DNA of 64,000 nucleotides. Source: Paludibacter sp963678465 (GTDB taxonomy: Bacteria; Bacteroidota; Bacteroidia; Bacteroidales; Paludibacteraceae). Each line of letters opens with the position of its first letter. Within the stretch, counting starts at the first letter, position 1. Below the pieces are notes generated by a model. The model saw only the letters and a list, made by a program, of their open reading frames with translations, was not told the origin of the DNA and did not search any database. This document shows positions 44,411 through 53,564 of this stretch, piece by piece. The stretch is from assembly GCA_963678465.1 (NCBI GenBank), contig OY782858.1, positions 2,666,001-2,730,000 of the forward strand, written 5' to 3'. The position numbers were made by a program, and so were the translations under genes.

Positions 44411-44438
44411 ACTGCCGACCGGAAAAGAACAGACAGAT

Positions 44439-44469
44439 AAAAAAACCGCCCCAACAAGGCGGTTTTTTT
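44439..44469. terminator. Bidirectional terminator between rprY and mutL
   Basis: AAAAACCGCC, loop CCAACAA and GGCGGTTTTTTT, between convergent genes. Confidence 0.9.
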
Positions 44470-44491
44470 GTGTTTATGTCATTTTGAGGTA

Positions 44492-46342
44492 TTATCTGAA
44501 TTTAGCCACAATTTCATCCTGCGAAAAAATAACCATTGTAGTTTTTCCATCGGGGGTGTAATTTGGATTTTCGCAGGCAAAGAGCCGGTTGATCAGGTCA
44601 CTCATTTCCTCATTGGTCAAACTCTGACCCGACTTTATTGAAGAAGCTTCGGCAAGAGCCAATGCAATATTTTCGCTCACTTCGGTGGCCGAGTTCAGCG
44701 CCGTAGTCCTGGCCTTTTCGATAAGCGTTTTAAGCAGCCCCACAACACTTTCAGTCCCCAACTGAGCAGGAACACCCGTCACCTGCACCAACTCTCGATC
44801 GTCGACATTAAAATCGAATCCGGCAGCATTCAAATCATCAAGTATTTGTTCGAAATATAAAGCGTCATCCTGATGTAACTCGAGAATTTCGGGAAACAGA
44901 ATTTGTTGTGTACTTGCTTGTCGAACAATCATCTGCTGCAGAAAAGATTCAAACAAAATCCGCACATGCGCTCTGTGCTGGTCAATCATCAGCATGCCCG
45001 ATTTTACATTGGTAATTACGAACCTGTTCTTCAGTTGAAAATTAGTCGATTGAAATTCGGAGATTTCCTGCTGAAAAACATGATGCATATCCTGTTGGGT
45101 ATTGGGCTCCGGAAGCACCTCTTCCTCCTCGAAGTGCGGCACAAGTTGAGCACCGGCAGTATCGCCTTCGAACCCACCATACAATTTCTCCCAATTAATT
45201 TCGGGGCGTTTATAGGAAGAACTTGCAAATGGATTATAATCCGGATTAAAGCTTGTTTGCGGTGGACGTATGTTTTCCAGACTAATACTCTGAACAGGCA
45301 TTTCGGGAGCTCCTTCCTGATCAAAATCGATAGAAGGGACGATATTGAACTTTCCGAGCGCCTCCTTCACCGTGGCCGAAAGAATAGACCACAGAGCCTG
45401 TTCGTTTTCGAATTTTATTTCGGTTTTTGTAGGATGGATGTTAATATCGATGGTCTGCGTATCTACCTCGAAATAAATAAAATAATTAGGACCTTCGGTG
45501 GGCTGAATCATGTTATTATAGGCAAGCATAACGGCCTTATGAAAATAAGGGTGCCGCATATAGCGTCCGTTCACAAAAAAATACTGATTTGCCGATTTCT
45601 GTGCAAATTCGGGCTTACCCACATAACCATGAATACTCACAAGATTGGTAGACGTTTCGATGGGAAGCAGCTGCTGCTGAAAACGTTTTTTTAGCGTTTT
45701 GCCAAATGTATTTTCAATTCTTACCTTCACATTCGAAACCGGCAAGTGAAAAATTTCCTCATCGCCATCGAAAAAAGAAAATTCAACCTGCGAATTGACC
45801 AATGCTATGCGATAAAATTCCTGAAGTAAATGCGATTTTTCAACATTATCGCTTTTAAGAAAGCGGCGGCGTGCCGGAACATTGAAAAAGAGATTTTTCA
45901 CAAGAAAAGTGGTGCCTTTTTCGCACTGAGTGGCTTCCTGCCTGAAAACCCTCGTACCTGCAACTTCAATCACCACGCCTAACTCATCCCCCTCGCGACG
46001 CGAACGCATTTCTACCTGCGCCACCGCAGCAATCGACGCCAATGCTTCACCTCTGAAACCCATAGTGCGAAGTGAGAATAAATCGGCGGCATCTTTTATT
46101 TTCGATGTAGCATGGCGTTCGAAAGCCATTCGTGCATCTGTTTCGCTCATGCCTTTCCCGTTGTCAGTCACCTGAATCAGTGTGCGTCCGGCATCTTTCA
46201 TCACTATTTGAATAAAATCGGCTCCTGCATCGATAGCATTCTCCACCAATTCTTTCAACACAGAGGCCGGCCTTTGAATAACCTCACCGGCAGCAATCTG
46301 ATTGGCAACTGCATCAGGTAAAAGATGAATTATATCACTCAT
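44492..46342 (-). CDS. mutL: DNA mismatch repair protein MutL
   Basis: 616 aa. N-terminal GHKL ATPase: ELVENAIDAGAD, TDNGKGM and TMGFRGEALASIAAV, with the FFNVPARRRFLKS strand. The C-terminal dimerisation domain covers about residues 425-616. The nuclease motif DQHA(x2)E(x4)E of endonuclease-type MutL is altered to D454-QHRAHVRILFE, and the Cys-containing ACR and CPHGRP motifs are replaced (AEASSIKSG, NYTPDGKTT). It may therefore lack nicking activity. It couples MutS recognition to repair. It is a lone gene between terminators. Confidence 0.95.
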   Translation of the reverse strand: MSDIIHLLPDAVANQIAAGEVIQRPASVLKELVENAIDAGADFIQIVMKDAGRTLIQVTDNGKGMSETDARMAFERHATSKIKDAADLFSLRTMGFRGEALASIAAVAQVEMRSRREGDELGVVIEVAGTRVFRQEATQCEKGTTFLVKNLFFNVPARRRFLKSDNVEKSHLLQEFYRIALVNSQVEFSFFDGDEEIFHLPVSNVKVRIENTFGKTLKKRFQQQLLPIETSTNLVSIHGYVGKPEFAQKSANQYFFVNGRYMRHPYFHKAVMLAYNNMIQPTEGPNYFIYFEVDTQTIDINIHPTKTEIKFENEQALWSILSATVKEALGKFNIVPSIDFDQEGAPEMPVQSISLENIRPPQTSFNPDYNPFASSSYKRPEINWEKLYGGFEGDTAGAQLVPHFEEEEVLPEPNTQQDMHHVFQQEISEFQSTNFQLKNRFVITNVKSGMLMIDQHRAHVRILFESFLQQMIVRQASTQQILFPEILELHQDDALYFEQILDDLNAAGFDFNVDDRELVQVTGVPAQLGTESVVGLLKTLIEKARTTALNSATEVSENIALALAEASSIKSGQSLTNEEMSDLINRLFACENPNYTPDGKTTMVIFSQDEIVAKFR

Positions 46343-46431
46343 TTATTTTCGAAAAAAATTAATTTCACAACTTCAACCGAATGAAAACAGCTTAACAAAA
46401 AGAGAAATTGTGTATTTTTGATATGAATTAC

Positions 46432-46478
46432 AAAAAAATCAGAAGGATAATCCGTTAAGAAGCCTTCTGATTTTTTTT
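46432..46478. terminator. Terminator between the small membrane protein gene and mutL
   Basis: AAAAAAATCAGAAGG (46432-46446) pairs with CCTTCTGATTTTTTT (46463-46477) around a 16-base loop. It serves leftward transcription from the 92-aa gene. Confidence 0.88.
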
Positions 46479-46479
46479 A

Positions 46480-46758
46480 TTATTTGATAAGAAAATAAGT
46501 TATTGCAAGTAAAAGTGCAAGGATAATAAAAATCCTGACATTCGAACTTCTTGCTTGCTCCTTCCTCATACTTTTATTTTGATTTGCCATTTCACGAAAA
46601 GCTCCCCGTTTCAGAATTGTTGGCTTGTAAGTGCCATCCGCATTGGTTTTACTTTCATCCATCCTTTTCTCGCGTTCTTTGCTCGCTTCTTTTTTCGGGT
46701 CGTAATAAATGTAACGATGCTTGTATTCTTTTGGCTTATATAAATTAAATAGTCCCAT
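46480..46758 (-). CDS. Small tail-anchored-like membrane protein, function unknown
   Basis: 92 aa. A charged, Lys/Arg/Glu-rich stretch (residues 8-70, including YYDPKKEASKEREKRMDESK) precedes a single C-terminal membrane helix (about residues 74-91). I do not recognise a family. Position between manC and mutL, a clean start and a dedicated terminator support a real gene. It begins 27 bp after the manC stop, so the two may be cotranscribed. Confidence 0.75.
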   Translation of the reverse strand: MGLFNLYKPKEYKHRYIYYDPKKEASKEREKRMDESKTNADGTYKPTILKRGAFREMANQNKSMRKEQARSSNVRIFIILALLLAITYFLIK

Positions 46759-46785
46759 AACGTTGTGTTTTTAAAATTCAAAGTA

Positions 46786-47859
46786 CTAACTAAACTGACC
46801 GTTCTGGTTCACATTCACATCGTTTACAAACTGTCGGATCCTTTGTTCATCTTCCAGTTTGCAAATCAACAAAACGTTATCCGATTCGGCCACGATATAG
46901 CCATCAAGATCTTGAATTACAGCTAATTTATCAGGAGGTAGGGCTACAATATTATTTTTACTTTCGTAAAACATTGTTTTACACTTCAATGTAACATTTG
47001 CATCTTTATCTTTTTCCGACATTTCGTACAACGAACCCCAGGTACCAAGATCAGTCCATCCAAAATCGGAACACAGCACATGAACATTTGCCGCTTTTTC
47101 CATAATACCATAATCAATTGAAATATTAGGACAGGAGGCATACATCTCGTCGATAAATTTTTGTTCAGCGGCAGTATTGTACACATCCTTTCCACCATCA
47201 AACTTCAATGCCACCTCGGGTAACAAGCTATGAAACGCATGGTCAATGGTTTGAAGATTCCATAAAAATATACCTGAATTCCAGAAAAATTCACCTGTTT
47301 CGAAAAAGATTTGAGCCAATTCGGCATTTGGTTTTTCGGTAAATGTTTTTACCTTGCGCAGATTTGTATCGCCTTCGTCAATCTGAATATAGCCATATCC
47401 TGTTTCGGGTCGGCTGGGCTTGATGCCGAGCGTAAGTAAACTGTCGTTATTTTCAACGAAATCAAGACCTGTTTTTATAGCATCTATAAAGTCTATTTCT
47501 TTCATTATCAGGTGATCGGACGGAGCAACCACAATATTGGCTTTATCGGTCATTGATTTAATCCTGTTCACTGCATAAGCAATACAAGGGGCAGTGTTTC
47601 TGCGATTAGGTTCAAGCAACACCTGGCTGGGCTTAATTTCGGGCAATTGCTCCAGTATTAAATCTCTGTATAAGATATTGGAAACTATAAGTATGTTTTC
47701 AACAGGCATAACTCGGCTAAACCTATCAAAAGTCATCTGTAATAGTGAACGACCAGTTCCAAAAAAATCAAGAAATTGCTTAGGACGATTATTTCTGCTG
47801 AAAGGCCAGAAACGGCTTCCAATGCCACCAGCCATTATAATACAATAATTGTTTTTCAT
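46786..47859 (-). CDS. manC: Mannose-1-phosphate guanylyltransferase
   Basis: 357 aa nucleotidyltransferase making GDP-mannose from GTP and mannose-1-phosphate. It has the N-terminal signature GGIGSRFWPFSR and PKQFLDFFGTGRSLLQMT, then VVAPSDH and FTEKPNAE. It is the single-domain form without the C-terminal isomerase cupin. GDP-mannose feeds polysaccharide and fucose synthesis, but no such cluster is next to it. Confidence 0.92.
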   Translation of the reverse strand: MKNNYCIIMAGGIGSRFWPFSRNNRPKQFLDFFGTGRSLLQMTFDRFSRVMPVENILIVSNILYRDLILEQLPEIKPSQVLLEPNRRNTAPCIAYAVNRIKSMTDKANIVVAPSDHLIMKEIDFIDAIKTGLDFVENNDSLLTLGIKPSRPETGYGYIQIDEGDTNLRKVKTFTEKPNAELAQIFFETGEFFWNSGIFLWNLQTIDHAFHSLLPEVALKFDGGKDVYNTAAEQKFIDEMYASCPNISIDYGIMEKAANVHVLCSDFGWTDLGTWGSLYEMSEKDKDANVTLKCKTMFYESKNNIVALPPDKLAVIQDLDGYIVAESDNVLLICKLEDEQRIRQFVNDVNVNQNGQFS

Positions 47860-47900
47860 AAATATATTTAAATTTTACCTTTTACAGCCTGATCTGTTCT

Positions 47901-47929
47901 AAAAATCGCACTAAGATAGTGAGATTTTT
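47901..47929 (-). terminator. Terminator after the NAD(P)-binding protein gene
   Basis: On the minus strand AAAAATCTCAC and GTGCGATTTTT form an 11-bp stem with one mismatch and a 7-base loop, ending in T5. Confidence 0.7.
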
Positions 47930-48019
47930 CGTGACAATGAAATTATTTGCAATCGTTTATTTTAAATCTTTGACAGATAAACAATTATTTCTCTTTTTTT
48001 CAAAGTGCAAAAAAAAGAT

Positions 48020-48652
48020 TTAAGCATAAAGCCACACCGCCTTGTCTATGTAAGTTTTATCGGTAATTTGCGTCAAAATAAATGAAGCCACACTGGCTCG
48101 CGAAATGGATGGACTTCCTTTGATTGTTACTTTTTCGACACCATGCTTCACTACAGACGTTGAAGGACCATCGGTGAGTCCGCCAGGGCGAACTACAGTC
48201 CAGTCCAGCGTGCTTTGAGCTATGTGTTTTTCGTTTAGAGTATGATCGGAGAGCGGAATACGAAGCATAACATCGACAATGACAAAACGAGCAGGCTGCG
48301 CCATTAAGTAACGGCTTTCTCCAGCTCCAATACTCGACATGTAAATCAACCGTTTTACTCCCACTGTCTCCATCACCTCTACAATGTTCCGAATGCCTTG
48401 CGTAAACTCAGTAGCATGTTTTGTAAGCGATTTTCCACCCAGGGTCGAGATACAAACATCGGCTCCTGCAATTGCCGACTTCATTCTAATTTTATCACTC
48501 AGTTCACCCACCTCCACCTTTAGGTTTTCATGCGCTAAAGTCACCGATTCCGGTCGACGAACATAGGCTATAACTTCGTGACCCACACTTAATGCCTGCT
48601 GCGTAAGCAGCATACCGGTTTTACCACCAGCACCAAAAATAACTAATTTCAT
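48020..48652 (-). CDS. NAD(P)-binding Rossmann protein (atypical SDR/NmrA-like)
   Basis: 210 aa. N-terminal dinucleotide motif VIFGAGGKTGMLL, then VIAYVRRPES and YMSSIGAGESRYL, WTVVRPGGLTDGP. These features match atypical short-chain dehydrogenases of the NmrA/biliverdin reductase-B group, which bind NAD(P)H and act as reductases or redox sensors; the substrate is unknown. It is transcribed alone. Confidence 0.75.
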   Translation of the reverse strand: MKLVIFGAGGKTGMLLTQQALSVGHEVIAYVRRPESVTLAHENLKVEVGELSDKIRMKSAIAGADVCISTLGGKSLTKHATEFTQGIRNIVEVMETVGVKRLIYMSSIGAGESRYLMAQPARFVIVDVMLRIPLSDHTLNEKHIAQSTLDWTVVRPGGLTDGPSTSVVKHGVEKVTIKGSPSISRASVASFILTQITDKTYIDKAVWLYA

Positions 48653-48869
48653 GTTTTGAAGTTTTATTTTACTTTATGTATAATAAAACATTTATTTGAA
48701 GGTAAAAGTTGCATCAATAGTTGAGCTCATAGAAGTCAGCCAGGTATTGAGCAATATATTTTTGAAGTGTTGATTAAATTTTCTCTTCACCATCAGAAAT
48801 TAAAGACCAACCCAAAAAACTCAACTTATGGTGCAAAGTTTCAAAAGCGGAATTTCTTTGCCTATTATG

Positions 48870-49970
48870 TTATTTTGGCGCTGTTTTGTACAAATAAATA
48901 CCGACAGCCAGAAACACAAAGTTCGGGAGCCAAACAGCAAGAAACGGAGAAAGCAATCCACCAACGGCGAAAGTAGTAGAAAGTGTTGAAAATAAAATAT
49001 ACAACGCACTTAATGCAAGTCCTATACCAAGATGAAATCCCATTCCTCCACGCACTTTGCGCGAGGACAAGGACACCCCGATAAGCGTCATTATAAAAGC
49101 AGCCAGTGGCATAGAATAACGTTTATAGTATTCATCTTCGAACGTCTGTATATTCCCCACTCCTCTTGATTTCTGTCGCTGCAAATAATCTCTCAGCTCC
49201 ATGTTATTCAACTGAACGCTCTCTGCCGAGGTTATAAAAAATTCGCGAGGTTGCACTTTTATAATCGTGTCGAGGCTTGTTCCGCTCGAAATTGTTTCGC
49301 GCATACCATTGAAATCGCGCTTCAGATAATCGGTAATTGTCCAGTTGTAGGCCGAATCCCACGAAATGGTCTGAGCCGTCAATCGTGAAGCGAGTCTTTT
49401 ATCATCAAATTTTTCGAGCGAAAAGCGATAACCTTTATTCTCAGCTATTTCGTAGCGCTCGATATACATAATTACGCCGGGTTCCACCTCCATTTGCACA
49501 TTCCGTGCATAATCCGATTTCACTTTTTTGATATATTTATCTTCAAAATTAATCAATTTCTCGTTCGCCGGCGGGATAATATAACCTCCTAATACAAAAG
49601 CAATAGAACTAATTACCGCTGCCGAAATAAAATAGGGAACCATCAACCTACGGAAACTTACCCCACTTGCCAGAATAGCGATTATCTCCGTATTCGAAGC
49701 CATTTTGGAAGTAAAAAAGATAACGGCTATGAATGTGAACAGCGGACTGAACATATTCATATAGAACGGAATGAAATTGAGATAATACTCGAAAACGATG
49801 GCCTGTAAAGGAGCATTGTTATCAAAAAAATTGTCTAACTTTTCGGTGAGGTCAAAAACAATAGCAATGCTAAGGATAAGTACAATTGAATAAAAGTACG
49901 TACCCAGAAACTTTTTGATGATATAAGTATCAATCCGCTTCAGTTTATATTTCTGAAAATCAATTTGCAT
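48870..49970 (-). CDS. LptF/LptG-family lipopolysaccharide export permease
   Basis: 366 aa YjgP/YjgQ-type protein: three membrane helices at the N-terminal end (about residues 17-37, 55-80, 103-125), a central periplasmic beta-jellyroll-like domain, then three helices (about 285-360). LptF and LptG form the inner-membrane permease that passes LPS to the Lpt bridge. One sequence cannot decide between F and G. It lies 60 bp after tgt and ends the panC-panD-hisH-tgt run. Confidence 0.85.
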   Translation of the reverse strand: MQIDFQKYKLKRIDTYIIKKFLGTYFYSIVLILSIAIVFDLTEKLDNFFDNNAPLQAIVFEYYLNFIPFYMNMFSPLFTFIAVIFFTSKMASNTEIIAILASGVSFRRLMVPYFISAAVISSIAFVLGGYIIPPANEKLINFEDKYIKKVKSDYARNVQMEVEPGVIMYIERYEIAENKGYRFSLEKFDDKRLASRLTAQTISWDSAYNWTITDYLKRDFNGMRETISSGTSLDTIIKVQPREFFITSAESVQLNNMELRDYLQRQKSRGVGNIQTFEDEYYKRYSMPLAAFIMTLIGVSLSSRKVRGGMGFHLGIGLALSALYILFSTLSTTFAVGGLLSPFLAVWLPNFVFLAVGIYLYKTAPK

Positions 49971-50030
49971 TGCATTTAACCGGCTAACTCAAATGAATAT
50001 ATTATCGTAAAAAAAATCACGTTATGTTAT

Positions 50031-51161
50031 TTAAAGTCGTCTTCCCACTTGTTCCACCATTGTTTTTTTCCAATGTGTAAAATCACCTTCGATGATGTGC
50101 TTTCGGGCTTCGCCCACCAGCCACAGGTAAAATGCAAGATTATGAATAGAAGCTATTTGCATAGCCAACAACTCTTTACTTACAAACAAATGTCGCAGAT
50201 AAGCTTTCGTATAACATTTATCCACGTACGAAGTTCCAAATTCGTCGAGAGGCGAAAAATCGTTTTTCCACTTTTCGTTTTTCATATTCATTATACCCTG
50301 CGATGTAAACAACATACCATTTCGGCCATTGCGTGTAGGCATAACACAGTCGAACATATCTACTCCGCGTTCAATTCCTTCGAGAATGTTCTGAGGCGTG
50401 CCTACTCCCATCAGATAACGCGGCTTATCTTTAGGCAGAATTTCGTTCACAATCTCTATCATCTCATACATCTTTTCTGTCGGTTCACCCACTGCCAACC
50501 CGCCAATGGCATTCCCTTCACGGTTTTGCGAAGCAATGAATTCTGCCGAAGCACGGCGCAAATCGGGATAAACACATCCCTGAACGATAGGAAAATAAGC
50601 TTGAGAATAATTGTATTTGGGTTCAGTATTGTCGAAATGTCTGATCCCTCTATCGAGCCAACGGTGCGTCAACTCCATCGATTTTTTTGCATACTGATAA
50701 TCGGCTGTCCCCGGAGTACATTCATCAAAAGCCATAATGATATCGGCGCCAATTATTCGTTGTATATCCACTGCTCTCTCAGGAGTGAAAAGATGTTTGC
50801 TGCCATCGATGTGCGACCTGAAAGTGGCACCTTCCTCTTTTATTTTGCGATTGTCGGAAAGAGAAAAAACCTGAAAACCACCGCTATCGGTCAGAATTGG
50901 TTTATCCCAACCATTGAATTTATGTAAACCACCGGCACGTTCGAGCGTATCGATGCCCGGCCGCAGATACAAATGATAGGTATTCCCCAAAATGATTTGA
51001 GCCTTTATATCTTCCTTTAACTCATGAAAATGAACGGCTTTGACTGATGCCACCGTACCTACAGGCATAAAAATAGGAGTTTCAATCACTCCATGATCAG
51101 TAGTTATTTTGCCGGCACGCGCATTCGAATTCGGGTCGGTATGTTGTAGTTCAAAATTCAT
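50031..51161 (-). CDS. tgt: Queuine tRNA-ribosyltransferase, zinc ligands apparently replaced
   Basis: 376 aa. It exchanges guanine 34 of certain tRNAs for the queuosine precursor preQ1. The active site has TDSGGFQVFSL (Asp) and FDCVMPTRNGRNG (nucleophile Asp and specificity loop). The structural zinc motif CxCxxC found in most bacterial enzymes aligns with G309-T-S311-Y-V-D314, so the three cysteines are missing; the downstream His (SIHNL) is kept. It lies 55 bp after hisH. Confidence 0.93.
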   Translation of the reverse strand: MNFELQHTDPNSNARAGKITTDHGVIETPIFMPVGTVASVKAVHFHELKEDIKAQIILGNTYHLYLRPGIDTLERAGGLHKFNGWDKPILTDSGGFQVFSLSDNRKIKEEGATFRSHIDGSKHLFTPERAVDIQRIIGADIIMAFDECTPGTADYQYAKKSMELTHRWLDRGIRHFDNTEPKYNYSQAYFPIVQGCVYPDLRRASAEFIASQNREGNAIGGLAVGEPTEKMYEMIEIVNEILPKDKPRYLMGVGTPQNILEGIERGVDMFDCVMPTRNGRNGMLFTSQGIMNMKNEKWKNDFSPLDEFGTSYVDKCYTKAYLRHLFVSKELLAMQIASIHNLAFYLWLVGEARKHIIEGDFTHWKKTMVEQVGRRL

Positions 51162-51216
51162 TTTTTACAGCTATATGAAAAAAATTGTAGGTTGGTTAAG
51201 TATGATGAATTGAATT

Positions 51217-51813
51217 CTATTCTATCGTTAAGTTTATAAAGTTTTCGAGAATTTTCTGACCAGCTTCACCCGATTTTTCGGGGTGGAACTGCACTGCATA
51301 AAAGTTATCCTTTTGCAAGGCAGAACTATAGGCCTGAATATAGTTTGTTTTTGCTATCGCACGCTCGCAGGACTCTACATAATAACTATGTACGAAATAC
51401 ATGTATGCATTTTCGTCGACCCCTTTCATTAAATCTGTTTTGAGATCGGTGATATTATTCCAGCCAATATGAGGAATTTTAAATCCTTCGGTAACAGGGA
51501 AAAGTTTTACTTTTTCTGAAAAAATGCCAAGGCAGGTAGTATTGTTTTCCTCCGACGAAGCACACATCAACTGCATGCCAAGACAAATACCCAAAACAGG
51601 TTGCGTAAGTGAGCAAATCAGCTTATCGAGGCCTTTTTCGGCCAGGTATTTCATTGCCGAGGAGGCTTCGCCCACTCCGGGGAAAATAACCCTGTCGGCA
51701 CTTCTGATTTCATCATGATTATCGGTTACAAGTGCATGAATTCCAATTCGTTCAAGCGCAAACATGACCGATCGGATATTTCCTGCATTGTATTTTATAA
51801 TCACCACTTTCAT
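51217..51813 (-). CDS. hisH: Imidazole glycerol phosphate synthase, glutaminase subunit HisH
   Basis: 198 aa class I glutamine amidotransferase: oxyanion strand YNAGNIRS, nucleophile Cys in GICLGMQL, and the His-Glu pair in QFHPEKSG. It feeds ammonia to HisF in histidine synthesis. It is isolated from hisA, hisF and hisI, sitting instead between panD (22 bp) and tgt (55 bp) on the same strand; hisB is also on its own about 10 kb away. Confidence 0.9.
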   Translation of the reverse strand: MKVVIIKYNAGNIRSVMFALERIGIHALVTDNHDEIRSADRVIFPGVGEASSAMKYLAEKGLDKLICSLTQPVLGICLGMQLMCASSEENNTTCLGIFSEKVKLFPVTEGFKIPHIGWNNITDLKTDLMKGVDENAYMYFVHSYYVESCERAIAKTNYIQAYSSALQKDNFYAVQFHPEKSGEAGQKILENFINLTIE

Positions 51814-51835
51814 CTCAACAGATTTTTAATTGGTT

Positions 51836-52186
51836 TTATACTATTTTGTTGGTGACAGTATCAGGAAAGACAACAGCAGGTTTAAATGTCCTGGCTTCAT
51901 CCATTTCCATCATTGCATACGACATAATAATAACAACATCGCCAGGCTGAACAAGACGAGCCGCAGCTCCGTTGAGACAGATTACCCCCGAACCACGTTG
52001 GCCTGGAATTACATAGGTTTCGAATCGCTCACCATTGTTATTGTTAACAATACTTACTTTTTCGTTGGCTATGATATTTGCAGCATCCATTAAATCCATA
52101 TCAATGGTTATGCTTCCTATATAGTTTAAATTCGCTTCGGTAACTGTTACTCTGTGAATTTTTGATTTTACTAAGGTAACTAACAT
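51836..52186 (-). CDS. panD: Aspartate 1-decarboxylase
   Basis: 116 aa pyruvoyl enzyme making beta-alanine from aspartate. Self-cleavage occurs at G24-S25 in NYIGSITID; Lys9 and the YVIPGQRGSGVICLNGAAARL block are conserved. It follows panC by 88 bp and supplies its substrate. Confidence 0.95.
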   Translation of the reverse strand: MLVTLVKSKIHRVTVTEANLNYIGSITIDMDLMDAANIIANEKVSIVNNNNGERFETYVIPGQRGSGVICLNGAAARLVQPGDVVIIMSYAMMEMDEARTFKPAVVFPDTVTNKIV

Positions 52187-52274
52187 GATTACAAATTGTG
52201 TGTTTTTAAAAAGAATAAAAAATTAAACATTCGACGTGCCTATTCAGCTAGTTAATAGTCCGAACATTTCTACT

Positions 52275-53126
52275 TTAAACCGTTGGATACTTTATGTTGT
52301 CGATTAGACGAACCTCTCCGCAAAAAACAGCCACACAACCTACAGTTGGTCTCTCCCAGGTGGTTGCCGTTTGAAGATTTTCAACATCCGCAATTTCGTA
52401 ATACTCCACTTTAAGTCCTTCAACCTTATTCAGGCTGTCAGCGACCCAAATCATCAGCGCATCAGGGCTTAAATCAGGCACAAAGTTACGACTTTCGGAC
52501 AAGACTTTTGATATATTTACAGCAATTTTCCGTTGTTCGGGCGTTAGGCGCTCATTGCGACTACTCATTGCCAACCCACCGGCCTCGCGAACAATAGGGC
52601 AATCCACAATTTCAACATTCATTTTCAGATGCTTGACCATGTAATGAATTATTGCTAATTGCTGAAAATCCTTCTCGCCGAAATAGGCTTTATCGGGGCA
52701 AACCATGTTAAAAAGTTTACTTACAATCTGTACTACGCCATTGAAATGGCCGGGACGAAATTTACCTTCCATCACTTTGTCAAGTCCTCCGAAATCAAAT
52801 TCAAACGACTGTCTCATTTCTTCAATCGTATAGATATCAGTAGGCTGCGGCGCAAAAATCAGGTCACAGCCTGTAGCGGCAAGCCGCTGAGCATCGTTCT
52901 CCAGGTTGCGCGGATACTTTTCAAGATCCGTCAAATTATTGAATTGCGTTGGGTTGACGAAAATACTTACTACGTTGAAATCGTTTTCGCTTACCGATCG
53001 TTCAACTAGGGTAATATGACCATTGTGTAAAGCTCCCATGGTAGGGACAAATCCAATAGTACGTCCGTCACTTTTAACCGACTGTATTTCAGATTTCAAC
53101 TCCTCTACATTCGAAATTATTTTCAT
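52275..53126 (-). CDS. panC: Pantothenate synthetase
   Basis: 283 aa adenylate-forming synthetase joining pantoate and beta-alanine. It has the nucleotidyltransferase HxGH motif (GALHNGHITLVE), YFGEKDFQQL and the KMSKS-like AMSSRNERL. First gene of the leftward panC-panD-hisH-tgt-lptF/G run. A good -7 element (TACTTTTG, minus 53188-53181) lies 55 bp upstream. Confidence 0.95.
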   Translation of the reverse strand: MKIISNVEELKSEIQSVKSDGRTIGFVPTMGALHNGHITLVERSVSENDFNVVSIFVNPTQFNNLTDLEKYPRNLENDAQRLAATGCDLIFAPQPTDIYTIEEMRQSFEFDFGGLDKVMEGKFRPGHFNGVVQIVSKLFNMVCPDKAYFGEKDFQQLAIIHYMVKHLKMNVEIVDCPIVREAGGLAMSSRNERLTPEQRKIAVNISKVLSESRNFVPDLSPDALMIWVADSLNKVEGLKVEYYEIADVENLQTATTWERPTVGCVAVFCGEVRLIDNIKYPTV

Positions 53127-53180
53127 TCTTTCTGTGAATTTTTATTCCGTAATCTTTCAAATCATTTTTAAAAAGCGCTG

Positions 53181-53188
53181 CAAAAGTA
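53181..53188 (-). promoter_or_regulatory. -7 element of the panC promoter
   Basis: TACTTTTG on the minus strand followed by CAGCGC. No TTG stands at the usual distance upstream, so the -33 part is not certain. Confidence 0.5.
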
Positions 53189-53493
53189 CAAAAACTTATT
53201 TGTTTATGAGGTCTTTCGTCTTTGGTATCGTTGAATAAAAGGTTTTTGCAACATATGTTTATTGTTTTTTAGCTAATTGAATTACAAAGCTATAGTTTAA
53301 TACAAAGCTATAAAAAACGCTAACAGACTTAGTTAAATTTCTCGAAAAACGCACCTCATACAAACTTAATTTACCCGACGAAAGTAACATTAATCTGTTG
53401 ATAGAATGAATTGTAATGAATGGAGAAGCTAAACCGAAAAACACAATTTAAATATTTAGAATATAATTCCACTTAACATTTTGGTTATAAGTC

Positions 53494-53526
53494 TTGTGTA
53501 TATCCGATTTTTTTTATATATCTTTG
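53494..53526 (+). promoter_or_regulatory. Promoter of the GT5-like/DUF4270 operon
   Basis: TTG (53494-53496), a 22-bp spacer and TATCTTTG (53519-53526). It lies downstream of an in-frame ATG at 53481, which supports ATG 53565 as the true start. Confidence 0.7.
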
Positions 53527-53564
53527 CATACCGAATGTATTTCAAGCTTCGAATATTTATTTGT

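Larger units (their letters stand above)
53127..53564. other. 438-bp region between divergent panC and the GT5-like gene
   Basis: AT-rich. It holds the two facing promoters and a direct repeat TACAAAGCTATA at 53283 and 53301 (18 bp apart). On the minus strand each copy reads TAGCTTTG, a -7-like element. No gene or RNA is recognisable. Confidence 0.5.

Noticed and set aside
53481..53564. In-frame upstream start for the GT5-like gene
   Set aside because: A consensus -7 element at 53519-53526 lies within it, and the hydrophobic extension is atypical for a cytoplasmic synthase domain.
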